DNA of 64,000 bases from Massilia sp. 9096 (GCF_000745265.1 NZ_JQNN01000001.1:868001-932000), one strand, 5' to 3'. Positions 17,005 to 26,541 are shown, counted from the first letter of the stretch. The notes: generated by a model from the sequence alone, not told the origin. Program-made: numbers and translations.

Positions 17005-20004
17005 ATGCAGAGACAATACCAGCGTACCTTGATCAACCTCGCCGTGGCCAGCGCCTGCGGCGTCCTGTCCATGTCCGGCCACGCCCAGCAGACCCAGGCC
17101 GATGCGCCCGCGGCCGCCGGCGCCAGGACGGAACCAGCGCAGGACGCGGCCGGCGCGAGCGCAAGCGCTTCCACGACCGCATCCGCCTCGGCAGCCAACC
17201 CGGGCGGCGTCAACACCGTCGTCGTATCCGGCTCGCGCATCGCCGCGCGCGGCTTCACCCAGCCGACCCCGACCACCAGCTTGAGCGCCGCCGACCTCGA
17301 AAAGGCAGCCAAGCCGAACCTGTTCGACACCCTGACCGAGCTGCCGGCCCTGCAGGGCTCGACCGGCCGCACCACCAATACCTACAGCACCAGCTCGGGC
17401 ATCCAGGGCCTGTCGTCGCTGTCGCTGCGCGGCCTGGGCACGATCCGCACCCTGACCCTGCTCGATGGCCAGCGCGTGGTCGGCGCCAACGTCACCGGCG
17501 TGACCGACGTCAGCCAGTTCCCCCAGCTGCTCGTGAAACGCGTCGACGTGGTGACCGGCGGCGCATCGGCCTCGTACGGGTCGGACGCCGTCGGCGGCGT
17601 GGTCAACTTCATCACCGACAAGAAGTTCAACGGTTTCAAGATGAACCTCGAGGGCGGCGAGACCAGGTACCACGACGACAAGAACGGCACCCTGCAGGCG
17701 GCGTGGGGCCGCGGCTTCCTGGACGATCGCTTGCACGTCGAGGCCAGCGGCGAGTTCACCAAGGAAAACGGCATCGATTCGCCCGGCTTCGGCCAGGTCG
17801 GACCGAACGGCCGCACCTGGTACGACAATCCCGCGCTGCAGGAATCGAGCGCGGCGATGCAGGCGGCCGGCGCGCCGCGCTACAAGTACATCCACAATGC
17901 CCAGCACGTCCAGTATGCCAAGTACGGCCTGATCACCAACGGCCCGCTCAAAGGCACGGCCTTCGGCCCCGGCGGCACGCCATATCCTTTCCAGTATGGT
18001 ACCGATTGCGTCGGCAACTTCTGCATCGGCGGCGACCGCGCCGGCAGCGTCGGCGCCGGCACCAACCTGGCGATGAACTTCAAGCGCGAAGTGGCCTACA
18101 CCCGCGTGTCCTGGGACCTGACCCCGGACGACGAGATCTACGTCACCGGCAACTGGGCCCAGGTGCGCTCGGTGTTTTCGCCCAACCCCGGCGCGGCCAA
18201 GCAGGGCAACCTGAACATCCGCTGCGACAACGCCTACCTGCCGGCCTCGATCCAGGCCGGCTGCGCGTCGGGCTATCCGACCGGCGTGATGCAGGTCGGC
18301 ACCGCCAACGCCGAGTTCCCGGCGAATATCAACGTGCATCCGACCCGCACCCAGCGCCGCGTCGTGGTCGGCGCGGACGGCAAGTTCAAGCTGTTCGGCA
18401 GGGACTGGTCGTACGACGGCTACGCCGAGCACGGCGAGAACACCACCGTGATCCACGTGCAGGACATCACGCTCAACCCGCGCTACAACTTCGCCATCGA
18501 CGCCGTGCGCGACCCGGCCACCGGCCAGATCGTGTGCCGTAGCGCCACTGCGCGCGCGGCAGGCTGCCAGCCGATCAACATCTTCGGCGACGTGCCGATC
18601 AACCCGGCGGGCTGGAATTACATCGCCCCGGCCAACGGTCCGATGCAGCACACCGACTCGGTCCAGAACGTGGCCAGCGCGAACTTCAACGGCGAGCTGG
18701 CGCAGGGCTGGGCGGGACCGGTCTCGATGGCCTTCGGCGCAGAATGGCGGCGCGAGGCCTACTCGGTGCACGGCGACCCGTACGGCGCCGGCGTGAGCGC
18801 GGTCTCACCCTACAGCGCCGGCTACCCGCAGGATCCGACCCTGTCTACCGGCGGCGACAACTGGTTCGCCGGTAACTACCACAACGGCGAGGGCGCCTTC
18901 ACCGTGCGCGAAGCCTACGTCGAATTCAACCTCCCGTTCCTGAAATCGGACCGCTGGGGCGAAGCCAACCTGAACATCGCCGACCGCCAGGAGAAGTACA
19001 GCACGGCGGGCAGCGCCAGCGCCTGGAAGATCGGCGCCACCTGGCAGACCCCGATCTCCGGCCTGCGCCTGCGCGCGGTCAGCTCGAAGGACGTGCGCGC
19101 GCCCAATTTGTCCGAGCTGTACGCGGCGATGACGGTCACCAACCAGGCCGTCAACAACACCAACGGCCAGTCGATCCAGATCCAGCAGCGCAACGTCGGC
19201 AACCCGAACCTGGTCCCGGAGACCGCGCGCAACAATTCGTTCGGCGTGGTGCTGAGCCAGCCGAGCTGGGCGCGCGGCTTCAACCTGTCGGTCGACTACT
19301 ACGACATCAAGGTCAACAACGTGATCAACTCGCTGGGTCCGCAGCAGGAAGTCGACCTGTGCAACGGCGGCAACCAGCAGGTCTGCTCGGCGGTGTCGAT
19401 CAACGGTCCCGCCGGCACCAACTACGTGCTGGCCCAGAGCTTCAACTTCGCCTCGCTGCACACGCGCGGCATCGACTTCGAGACCGCCTACCGCCTGAAC
19501 CTGGCGGACCATGGCTTGCCGGGCAGCGTCACGCTGCGCGGCCTGGCCTCGCGCACGATCCACTCGATCTCCGATCCGGGCGTGCCGGGCACCACGCCGA
19601 GCGAAGGCGCCGGCAACATGACCGGCGCCACGCCGAAGTGGAAGGCGCTGGTGTCGCAGTCGTGGGAGGGCCTGCTGGACAACAAGCTCAGTCTGACGCT
19701 GGCCGAACGCTGGATCAGCGCCGGCGTGATCAGCAACGAGTACATCGAGTGCCAGACCGGTTGCCCGAAACCGACCGCCGCGCACCCGACCATCTACGAC
19801 AACCACCTGCCCGGTGCGACCTACATCGACCTCGGCGCCACGGTCAACATCTCGAAGCAGGCCACCGCCTACTTCAAGGTCGACAACCTGGCCGACCGCG
19901 ACCCGGTGCTGGTCCCGCAGACCAACCTGAGCCTCGCCCTGAATCCCGCCATCTACGACGCGATCGGCCGTACCTATCGCGCCGGCGTGCGCGTGAACTT
20001 CTGA
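17005..20004 (+). CDS. TonB-dependent outer-membrane receptor
   Basis: 999 residues, with a signal peptide (about 1-28, cleaved after S-G-H-A-Q) and an Ala/Thr-rich linker to about 65. The plug domain starts at V-V-V-S-G-S-R-I-A-A-R-G-F and the barrel ends with V-N-F, a terminal Phe as needed for outer-membrane assembly. The plug motif T-L-T-L-L-D-G-Q-R-V is clear. The type is that of large oligosaccharide receptors rather than siderophore receptors. The start at 17005 follows ACGGAGA. It is the first of three same-strand genes with a permease and a secreted beta-helix protein, suggesting uptake of a sugar-acid-containing glycan. Confidence 0.93.
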   Translation: MQRQYQRTLINLAVASACGVLSMSGHAQQTQADAPAAAGARTEPAQDAAGASASASTTASASAANPGGVNTVVVSGSRIAARGFTQPTPTTSLSAADLEKAAKPNLFDTLTELPALQGSTGRTTNTYSTSSGIQGLSSLSLRGLGTIRTLTLLDGQRVVGANVTGVTDVSQFPQLLVKRVDVVTGGASASYGSDAVGGVVNFITDKKFNGFKMNLEGGETRYHDDKNGTLQAAWGRGFLDDRLHVEASGEFTKENGIDSPGFGQVGPNGRTWYDNPALQESSAAMQAAGAPRYKYIHNAQHVQYAKYGLITNGPLKGTAFGPGGTPYPFQYGTDCVGNFCIGGDRAGSVGAGTNLAMNFKREVAYTRVSWDLTPDDEIYVTGNWAQVRSVFSPNPGAAKQGNLNIRCDNAYLPASIQAGCASGYPTGVMQVGTANAEFPANINVHPTRTQRRVVVGADGKFKLFGRDWSYDGYAEHGENTTVIHVQDITLNPRYNFAIDAVRDPATGQIVCRSATARAAGCQPINIFGDVPINPAGWNYIAPANGPMQHTDSVQNVASANFNGELAQGWAGPVSMAFGAEWRREAYSVHGDPYGAGVSAVSPYSAGYPQDPTLSTGGDNWFAGNYHNGEGAFTVREAYVEFNLPFLKSDRWGEANLNIADRQEKYSTAGSASAWKIGATWQTPISGLRLRAVSSKDVRAPNLSELYAAMTVTNQAVNNTNGQSIQIQQRNVGNPNLVPETARNNSFGVVLSQPSWARGFNLSVDYYDIKVNNVINSLGPQQEVDLCNGGNQQVCSAVSINGPAGTNYVLAQSFNFASLHTRGIDFETAYRLNLADHGLPGSVTLRGLASRTIHSISDPGVPGTTPSEGAGNMTGATPKWKALVSQSWEGLLDNKLSLTLAERWISAGVISNEYIECQTGCPKPTAAHPTIYDNHLPGATYIDLGATVNISKQATAYFKVDNLADRDPVLVPQTNLSLALNPAIYDAIGRTYRAGVRVNF

Positions 20005-20017
20005 GCGGGCCCCGGCT

Positions 20018-21328
20018 GTGTGGAACCTGTTTGCGGTACTGCTGGCGGTCGGCCTGCTGACCGTCATGATCGCCTGGGGCAAGGTGCAGGCGCTGCTGGC
20101 GTTCGTGCTGGCGGCGATGGCCGCCGCCCTGATGCTGGGGATGCCGGCCTCGAAGATCCCGGGCGCGATCGAGAAGGGGATCGGCGACCTGCTCGGCTCA
20201 CTGGTGGTGGTGATCTGCGTCGGCGCGGTGTTCGGCAAGCTGATCGCCGACAGCGGCGCCGCGCGGCGCATCGCGATCACGCTGGTGCGCTGGCTGGGCG
20301 ACGGCAAGATGCCGATCGCGATGACCGTCACCGGCTTCGTGGTCGGGCTGCCGCTGTACTACAACGTCGGCTTTGTGCTGATGATCCCGCTGATCTTCTC
20401 GCTGGTGGCGCAATCGGGGCGGCCGGCGGTGGCGCTCGGGATGCCCTTGCTGGCCGGGCTGTCGATCGCGCACGGCTTCCTGCCGCCGCACCCGTCGCCG
20501 ACCGCGCTGGTGGCGGCGGTGCATGCCGACATGGGCATGACGCTGCTGTATGGTCTCGTGGTCGCGATCCCGACGCTGCTCATCGCCGGCCCGCTGTTCG
20601 CCACCACTTTGACCCGCATCCGCGCCCAGCCGGCGGCAATCTTCCGCGGCGAGCCGGTCCCGGACGAGCAGCTGCCGGGGGCCTTTGCCAGCATCGCCAC
20701 GGCGCTGCTGCCGGTGCTGATGCTGGGTGTACTCACGCTGGTCACGGTGGCGCGCCCGGCGCTGGCGCAGCCGCTGGCCTTTCTCTCCAGCCCGCTGGTG
20801 GTGATGCTGGTGTCGTATGGCGTGGCCGTGGTCACGCTCGGGCTGGCGCGCGGGCGCACGCTGGCGCAGGTGATGGGTTCGGCGCAGGAGGCGCTGCGCG
20901 AGATCGCGCCGATTCTCCTGATCATCGCCGGCGCCGGCGGGTTGAAACAGGTGCTGACCGAATCGGGCGTGAGCGCCCAGCTCGGTGCGCAGCTGGCCAG
21001 CCTGCCGGTGCCGCCGCTGCTGCTCGGCTGGGCGGTGGCCACCGTGATCCGCATCTGCCTCGGTTCGGCGACCGTGGCCGGCGTGACCGCGGCCGGCGTC
21101 ATCGAACCGCTGGTGCGGGCCACCCACTGCAACCCCAACCTGATGGTGCTGGCGGTCGGCGCCGGCAGCCTGATGTGCAGCCACGTGAACGACTCGGCGT
21201 TCTGGATGTTCAAGGAGTACTTCGGCCTGTCGCTCAAGGACACCTTCCGCTCGTGGTCGCTGATGGAGACCCTGGTCGGCACGTTCGGTATCATCTTCGT
21301 GCTGCTGCTGTCGCTGTTCGTGGCATAG
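20018..21328 (+). CDS. GntP-family gluconate/sugar-acid permease
   Basis: 436 residues, almost entirely membrane segments, with the GntP signatures Y-Y-N-V-G-F and H-G-F-L-P-P-H-P. The family imports gluconate, fructuronate and similar aldonates by proton symport across the inner membrane. The start is a GTG at 20018, 13 bases after the receptor stop, and the first residues already form a membrane helix. Substrate specificity cannot be read from the sequence; the gluconate-like operator candidate upstream agrees with a sugar acid. Confidence 0.92.
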   Translation: MWNLFAVLLAVGLLTVMIAWGKVQALLAFVLAAMAAALMLGMPASKIPGAIEKGIGDLLGSLVVVICVGAVFGKLIADSGAARRIAITLVRWLGDGKMPIAMTVTGFVVGLPLYYNVGFVLMIPLIFSLVAQSGRPAVALGMPLLAGLSIAHGFLPPHPSPTALVAAVHADMGMTLLYGLVVAIPTLLIAGPLFATTLTRIRAQPAAIFRGEPVPDEQLPGAFASIATALLPVLMLGVLTLVTVARPALAQPLAFLSSPLVVMLVSYGVAVVTLGLARGRTLAQVMGSAQEALREIAPILLIIAGAGGLKQVLTESGVSAQLGAQLASLPVPPLLLGWAVATVIRICLGSATVAGVTAAGVIEPLVRATHCNPNLMVLAVGAGSLMCSHVNDSAFWMFKEYFGLSLKDTFRSWSLMETLVGTFGIIFVLLLSLFVA

Positions 21329-21359
21329 TCGAGTCGCACGGCAACGCAAAACAAAAATC

Positions 21360-24300
21360 ATGGAGACCAGATTGAACCAACGTTTCATACCAATGCGCGT
21401 CCTCGCGCTCGCCGCCGCCACGCTGGCGGCGAGCGCCACCGGCCCGGCGCAGGCCGCCGCACGCTCGGCGCCCGCATCCGTCTCGGCTTACCAGAGCATG
21501 CCAGCCGACCCGCGCGCGGTCGTCGTGCACGCCAAGGGCGACGGCGCCACCGACGACAGCGACGCGCTGCAGGCGGCCATCGACAGCGCCGCCAACAAAG
21601 GCCAGGGGGGCGTGGTGTTCCTGCCGGCGGGGCGCTACCGCATCACGCGCACGCTCCTGATCCCGATCGCGGTGCGCGTCTACGGCGTCGGCAAGACCCG
21701 CCCGACCCTGGTGCTGGCCCCGAATACACCCGGCTTCCAGAAGGGCGTGGCCAACATGGTGATCTTCACCGGCACCGACACCTACAACATCGGCGGCGTG
21801 GCCCAGCCGGTGCCCAGCGCCGTGCCGGCACCGGGCACGCCGGGCGCCAAGCCGGTGCGCGACGCCAACTCGTCGACGTTTTATTCGGTGCTGTCGAACG
21901 TCGACTTCGAAGTCGGCGACGGCAACCCGGCCGCCGCCGGCGTGCGCATGCACACGGCGCAGCACTCGAACCTGTCGCACATCGACTTTCGCATGGGGTC
22001 CGGCCTGGCCGGCGTGTACGACGTCGGCAACTACGCCTACGACCTGAAGTTCTACGGCGGGCGCTACGGCATCCTGGCCGAGAAGACCTCGCCGGCCTGG
22101 CAGTTCACGCTGCTCGACTCGCATTTCGAGGGCCAGCTTGAAGCCGCCATCCGCGAGCACGAGGCGGCGCTCACGCTGGCCAACACGGACATCCGCGACA
22201 CCCCGGTCGGCATCGAGATCGACCGCGGCTACGGCGACTGGTTGTGGGGCAAGGACGTGCGTTTCGAGAACGTGTCGAAAGCCGGCGTCATCGTCAGCAA
22301 CGAGAACAACGTCTATACCCAGGTGGGCTTCGAGCGCGTCAGCGCGCGCAACGTGCCGACCTTTGCGCAGTTCCGCGACAGCGGCAAGCAGGTCGCCGGC
22401 AAGGGGCGCGACTACCAGGTCAGCGAATTCACCCACGGCCTGACGCTGCCCGGCCTGGGCGAACCCGGGCATTTCGAGACGCGCTTCCAGAGCGCCGCGC
22501 TGCCGGCCAGGTCGCCGGACGCGCGCGTGATGAAGCCGCTGCCGCCGACGAGCGAGTGGGCCGATGCGCACGCCTTCGGCGCCAAGGGCGACGGCACGAC
22601 CGACGACACCGCCGCGCTGCAAAAGGCGATCGACAGCCGCCGCGTGGTCTACCTGCCGCTGGGCGTCTACGCCGTCAACGACACCATCCGCCTGAAACCG
22701 GACACGGTGCTGATCGGCCTGCATCCGGGCCTGACCCAGCTGCGCCTGCCGAACGGCTCGCCCTTGTACCAGGGCGTGGGCACGGCCAAGGCGCTGATCG
22801 AAAGCGCGAAGGGCGGCGACGCCATCGTGACCGGCATCGGCATCAACACCGGCGAAGTCAATCCGCGCGCCACCGGCATCCTGTGGCGCGCCGGCGAGCG
22901 CTCGCTGGTGGACGACATCCGCGTCCAGTGGGGCATGGGCGCGCCGGGCGACCCGTACAAGAAGAGCGATCGCGCGGACACCAGCGCCTGGTGGGACCGC
23001 CAGTACCCGAGCATCTGGGTGACCGATGGCGGTGGCGGCACCTTTACCGGCGTGTGGTCGCCGGCCGGGCACGCGCAGGCGGCCTTCTACGTGACCAACA
23101 CCACGACGCCGGGGCGCGTCTACGAACTCTCGGCCGAACACCACATCCGCAACGAGATCGTGCTCGACGGCGTGCAGAACTGGGAGTTCCACGCACCGCA
23201 GACCGAGGAAGAGGTGCGCGACGGGGCCGACTCGGTGTCCTTCGACATCCGCAACTCGAAGCACATCCTGGTGGCCAACTACCACGCCTACCGCGTCACG
23301 CGTTCGATGAAGCCTGCGCCGAGCGCGGCGCGCGTCACCAACTCGAGCGACATCCGTTTCCGCAACGTCGCCGTCAACGGCGAGAGCGGCTTCCCGACCT
23401 GCGACGAGAACGGCTGCACCGCCTACCTGCGCGCTTCCAAGTACCCGTACGAAAACGCGATCACCGACGTGACGCATCGCCTGCAGGTGCGCGAGCGCAT
23501 GTTCGCGGTACTCGACTACACGGGTGCGCAAACCTCGGCGCCAACCGCCCCAGGCCAGCCGAAAGTCGACATGCTGGAAGACGGCTTCTATTCGATCGCC
23601 GGCGCGGCGGTGGATGCCAAGGGCCGGCTGTACTTCATCGACCGCCACTTCCAGCACATCTTCAGCTACGCCGAGGGCGAGGGCCTGCAGATGGTCAGCG
23701 ACCATCCGCTCGACCCGGTCAACCTCGCCGTGGACGCCAGCGGCAACCTGATGGTGCTGTCGTCAAGCGGCAAGGACGCCACCGTGTACGCGCTCAAGCC
23801 GGGTGTGCCGGGCGCGCAGATCTCGGTGATCGCGCCGACGCCCGTGGCCGCGCACCCGCGCGCGCGCGTGGCGCTGCCGGTGAACTTCTGGCAGAACGGC
23901 GAGTTCTGGGACCAGCTGAACCCGGACACCTACGAATTCACCACGCTCGACGAGATGTTCGCGCGCGACGTGGCGAAGCCGAAGGCGCGCGAATACGTGT
24001 CGGCGGACGGCAGCCTGGTGCTGCCGGCCTTCCGCGTGACGCGCCACGGCGCGCCCGACCACCTCGGCTACCGCTGGTCGGACACGCTCGACACCCACGG
24101 CTTCGTCTACGCGCCGGTCGGGCAGCGCGTGGTATTCACCAACGCCTCGCGCAACCTCACCTACAGCGCCCAGGTCGGTGAGAAAGGGGCGCTGACCGAC
24201 CTGAAGCAGGTGGCCGACCGCGGCGGCGAAAGCGCGGCGCTGGGGCCGGACGGCAAGGTGTACGTGGCCAACGGCCAGGTGTTCATCTACGGTCTAGATG

Positions 24301-24419
24301 GCAAGGCGGCGGGACGCATCGACGTGCCGGCGCGTCCGCTGCAGCTGATCTTCGGCGGGACGGACGGACGGACGCTGTACATCCTGACGCACCACGCGCT
24401 GTATTCGACGCGCATCTGA
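21360..24419 (+). CDS. Secreted tandem beta-helix protein with C-terminal beta-propeller (GH55/pectate-lyase-3-like)
   Basis: About 1019 residues with an N-terminal signal peptide. Two right-handed beta-helix modules each begin with a pectate_lyase_3 type entry: A-K-G-D-G-A-T-D-D (near 60) and A-K-G-D-G-T-T-D-D (near 407). This tandem arrangement is that of GH55 exo-beta-1,3-glucanases, and the catalytic residues are not obvious to me. From about 740 on there are NHL/SMP-30-like blades (A-V-D-A-K-G-R-L-Y-F-I-D, L-A-V-D-A-S-G-N-L). The start could be ATG 21360, or TTG 21372, which has GGAGA five bases before it. Third gene of the receptor operon. Confidence 0.82.
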   Translation: METRLNQRFIPMRVLALAAATLAASATGPAQAAARSAPASVSAYQSMPADPRAVVVHAKGDGATDDSDALQAAIDSAANKGQGGVVFLPAGRYRITRTLLIPIAVRVYGVGKTRPTLVLAPNTPGFQKGVANMVIFTGTDTYNIGGVAQPVPSAVPAPGTPGAKPVRDANSSTFYSVLSNVDFEVGDGNPAAAGVRMHTAQHSNLSHIDFRMGSGLAGVYDVGNYAYDLKFYGGRYGILAEKTSPAWQFTLLDSHFEGQLEAAIREHEAALTLANTDIRDTPVGIEIDRGYGDWLWGKDVRFENVSKAGVIVSNENNVYTQVGFERVSARNVPTFAQFRDSGKQVAGKGRDYQVSEFTHGLTLPGLGEPGHFETRFQSAALPARSPDARVMKPLPPTSEWADAHAFGAKGDGTTDDTAALQKAIDSRRVVYLPLGVYAVNDTIRLKPDTVLIGLHPGLTQLRLPNGSPLYQGVGTAKALIESAKGGDAIVTGIGINTGEVNPRATGILWRAGERSLVDDIRVQWGMGAPGDPYKKSDRADTSAWWDRQYPSIWVTDGGGGTFTGVWSPAGHAQAAFYVTNTTTPGRVYELSAEHHIRNEIVLDGVQNWEFHAPQTEEEVRDGADSVSFDIRNSKHILVANYHAYRVTRSMKPAPSAARVTNSSDIRFRNVAVNGESGFPTCDENGCTAYLRASKYPYENAITDVTHRLQVRERMFAVLDYTGAQTSAPTAPGQPKVDMLEDGFYSIAGAAVDAKGRLYFIDRHFQHIFSYAEGEGLQMVSDHPLDPVNLAVDASGNLMVLSSSGKDATVYALKPGVPGAQISVIAPTPVAAHPRARVALPVNFWQNGEFWDQLNPDTYEFTTLDEMFARDVAKPKAREYVSADGSLVLPAFRVTRHGAPDHLGYRWSDTLDTHGFVYAPVGQRVVFTNASRNLTYSAQVGEKGALTDLKQVADRGGESAALGPDGKVYVANGQVFIYGLDGKAAGRIDVPARPLQLIFGGTDGRTLYILTHHALYSTRI

Positions 24420-24421
24420 AT

Positions 24422-24453
24422 GCCGGGCCGGCCGTACCCCCGGCCGGCCTGGC
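24422..24453. terminator. GC-rich hairpin between convergent genes
   Basis: GCCGGGCCGGC pairs with GCCGGCCTGGC around a short loop, with no T-tract. It lies just after the beta-helix gene and before the end of the KfrA-like gene on the other strand, where a bidirectional terminator would be expected. Confidence 0.45.
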
Positions 24454-24509
24454 GACGTGACGTTTAGTTCCGGCTATCCGCTGCGGCGATCAGTCCGAGA
24501 TCATGAAAC

Positions 24510-25145
24510 CTAGCGCGTGGCGACGCTGACCAGGCTGAACGGCGACACCCCGCGCCCGCTCGAGCGCGAATTGAGTCGGGCATTGAGCCGCGCGCCGCCG
24601 AACTGGCCGAAGCCGTGGTTGAGCGTGCCGTCGAGCGCGGCGCCGGGGGTATCGTCGAACGCATCGTTGAGCGCATTGTCGAGCTCACCCGGGCCGAGGT
24701 CGTGCAGGCTCCACAGCGGATCGTTGGCCACCACCGTGAACGCCTGCTGCTCCTGGTGTGCAGCTTGTTGCGCGGCCTGCTGCGCCAGCCGCGCCTCGAG
24801 CGCCGCGACGGTCTCGCGCAACGCGGCCAGCTCGGCGTCGCGCGCGCGCAAGGCGTGCTCGTGTTCGGCGCGCAGCTGGCGGATGCGTTCCGCGGCGTCG
24901 AGGTGCAGGCGGTCGGCCAGCTGGTCGACCAGGGCGTGCAGGGCGTTGCCGGTGTCTTCACGGCGCAGGCCGCCGGCTTCCTGCTCCTCCTCGCGCAGCT
25001 CCTTGAGGAAGCGGTGGATGGTCGACTTCGAGCCGCTGTCGCCCAGCGCCTGGCGCACCGCGTCGACCGACGGGTAGCGCCCCTCGGCCAGCAGGCGCTC
25101 GCGCGTGGTCCTGACCTGCGATTTCGTGAGTCCGCTGCGTGCCAT
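24510..25145 (-). CDS. KfrA-like DNA-binding coiled-coil protein
   Basis: 211 residues from MARSGLTKSQ. Residues 6-60 match a KfrA_N helix-turn-helix (R-Y-P-S-V-D-A-V-R-Q-A-L-G, S-K-S-T-I-H-R-F-L-K), followed by an alpha-helical coiled coil from about 75 to 135 (heptads rich in E, A, L, R and Q). KfrA of plasmids is an autoregulated DNA-binding protein with a filament-like tail; chromosomal relatives are little studied. The C-terminal 75 residues are not coiled coil and end in a Gly/Arg/Asn-rich segment. A much longer frame upstream is a shadow of the antiporter. It lies 32 bases after the antiporter, in the same operon. Confidence 0.82.
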   Translation of the reverse strand: MARSGLTKSQVRTTRERLLAEGRYPSVDAVRQALGDSGSKSTIHRFLKELREEEQEAGGLRREDTGNALHALVDQLADRLHLDAAERIRQLRAEHEHALRARDAELAALRETVAALEARLAQQAAQQAAHQEQQAFTVVANDPLWSLHDLGPGELDNALNDAFDDTPGAALDGTLNHGFGQFGGARLNARLNSRSSGRGVSPFSLVSVATR

Positions 25146-25177
25146 CTGCGATGCGCCTTTTCGTGTGCCGGTTCCGC

Positions 25178-26386
25178 TCAGGAGCTGGCCTGTTGCGCCA
25201 GGCCGGCGTGCTGGGCCCGGTTCAGTTTCGGAGCGACGACCGGGACCGTGAACATCGTACTGCCGACCGCCATCAGGAGCAAGGCCGTGAAGGTGTCGGC
25301 GGTGATGATGCCCTTGTCGAGCAGGATGTTGGCGAAGATGATTTCGATCAAGCCCTTGGTTTGCAGCAGCCAGCCGATGATCGAGGCTTCGCCGCGCTTC
25401 CATTTCAACAGCCTGCCGGCGACGTGCGCGCCCGCCAGCTTGCCGCCGACCGACGCGACCATGAGAAGGCCGGCCACGAAAAAGACCGAATAGCCGCCCA
25501 GGTCCCACTTGGTGCGCAGGCCGGTGCTGAGGAAGAACACTGGCATCAGGACCAGCAGCACGTTCTTGAACAGGCCATCCAGCTGCTCCTGGTCGAACCA
25601 GTCGCCGTCCATCACCACGCCGGCCAGGAAGGCGCCGACCATGAAATGCAGGCCGGCCCAGTCGGCGCCGAACGCGCAGGCGATCAGCCAGATCAGCGCG
25701 ACGAACCAGCGGTCGCTCTGCGCCAGGGCGGCCATCAGGCGGCGGAACACGAAGGTCAGCAGCGCGAACGCCAGCAAGAAACCGAGCTGGCGCCCGACCC
25801 GCTCCCAGTCGAGCATGATCAGGGCCAGCACACCCCAGATCGCGACGTCGTCGAGGCTGGCATAGCGCAGGATGCGCTGGCCCATCGGCTGGCGCAGGAT
25901 CTCCATTTTTTCCATCAGCAGTACGAGGATGGGCAGGGCGGTCACCGCGCACGCCATGCCGGTGCCGAGGGTGAATTGCCACACGGCGGCTTTTGGCCCC
26001 ATCCAGCCCGGATAAGCCACCAGCAGCAGGGCGGCGGCGCAGCCGAACAGCAGCGGCGTGCCGAGCGACAGGCCGGCCGTGACCATGCTTTCGCGCTTGA
26101 AGGTCCAGACCTTTTTCAGGTCCAGCTCGATCCCGGCCAGCATCACGAACAGCATCACGCCCCATTGCGCAATGCCATTGAGCGTCTTGACCACGTCCGG
26201 ATTGAACACGAACCGGTGGTAGTCGGGGAAGACGGCACCGAGTACGCCCGGTCCCAGGATCACGCCGGTGACGATCTGGACGATGACCAGCGGCGCGAAG
26301 TACTCGGTCCGGCCAAGGCGCCATATCAGATAGGGCGCAACGAACACCAGCAGCATCGCCAGCAGGAAGATTTCATTGGTGCTCAT
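25178..26386 (-). CDS. Cation/proton antiporter, CPA2 (KefB/NapA-like) membrane domain
   Basis: 402 residues with about twelve membrane segments and no C-terminal RCK/TrkA-N domain. G-V-M-L-F-V-M-L-A-G-I-E-L-D in the third helix region and the Y-A-S-L-D-D-V-A-I-W motif, with the paired Asp near residue 175, are the family's ion-binding signature. It exchanges K+ or Na+ for protons across the inner membrane. The start at 26386 follows GAGGAGAC. Lacking the nucleotide-sensing domain, it must be regulated in another way, possibly through the KfrA-like protein encoded next to it. Confidence 0.9.
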   Translation of the reverse strand: MSTNEIFLLAMLLVFVAPYLIWRLGRTEYFAPLVIVQIVTGVILGPGVLGAVFPDYHRFVFNPDVVKTLNGIAQWGVMLFVMLAGIELDLKKVWTFKRESMVTAGLSLGTPLLFGCAAALLLVAYPGWMGPKAAVWQFTLGTGMACAVTALPILVLLMEKMEILRQPMGQRILRYASLDDVAIWGVLALIMLDWERVGRQLGFLLAFALLTFVFRRLMAALAQSDRWFVALIWLIACAFGADWAGLHFMVGAFLAGVVMDGDWFDQEQLDGLFKNVLLVLMPVFFLSTGLRTKWDLGGYSVFFVAGLLMVASVGGKLAGAHVAGRLLKWKRGEASIIGWLLQTKGLIEIIFANILLDKGIITADTFTALLLMAVGSTMFTVPVVAPKLNRAQHAGLAQQASS

Positions 26387-26398
26387 GGGTCTCCTCGT

Positions 26399-26427
26399 AT
26401 TACGTTTGGTGTTACGTAATTATGTAA
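26399..26427. promoter_or_regulatory. TTACGT-type palindromes upstream of the antiporter/KfrA operon
   Basis: TTACGTAATTATGTAA (26412-26427) is a 16-base palindrome with one mismatched pair, and ATTACG (26399-26404) forms a further dyad with CGTAAT (26415-26420). This AT-rich cluster stands out in a GC-rich genome and is 12 bases upstream of the start codon. KfrA proteins bind palindromes in their own promoters, so autoregulation is a fair guess. Confidence 0.6.
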
Positions 26428-26510
26428 TGGTTGAGAGAGCAATAGTATTTAAGAAACGAAAGTCGGTAAAGACTTTTCCGACTAGTAGAAGTAATAGGAG
26501 ACAGGATCGC

Positions 26511-26541
26511 GCCGGCGGCGATCGGCGGCGATCGGCGGCGC
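26511..26541. repeat. Short tandem repeat of GATCGGCGGC
   Basis: About two and a half copies of a 10-base unit (GGCGGCGATC) in the gap before the small CxxC-protein gene. No function is apparent. Confidence 0.7.

Noticed and set aside
24510..26324. A 604-codon minus-strand frame that ends with the KfrA-like protein
   Set aside because: Its first two thirds run opposite in phase to the antiporter gene and are Arg/Gly-rich shadow; only the last 211 codons have a start, domain and spacing that make sense.
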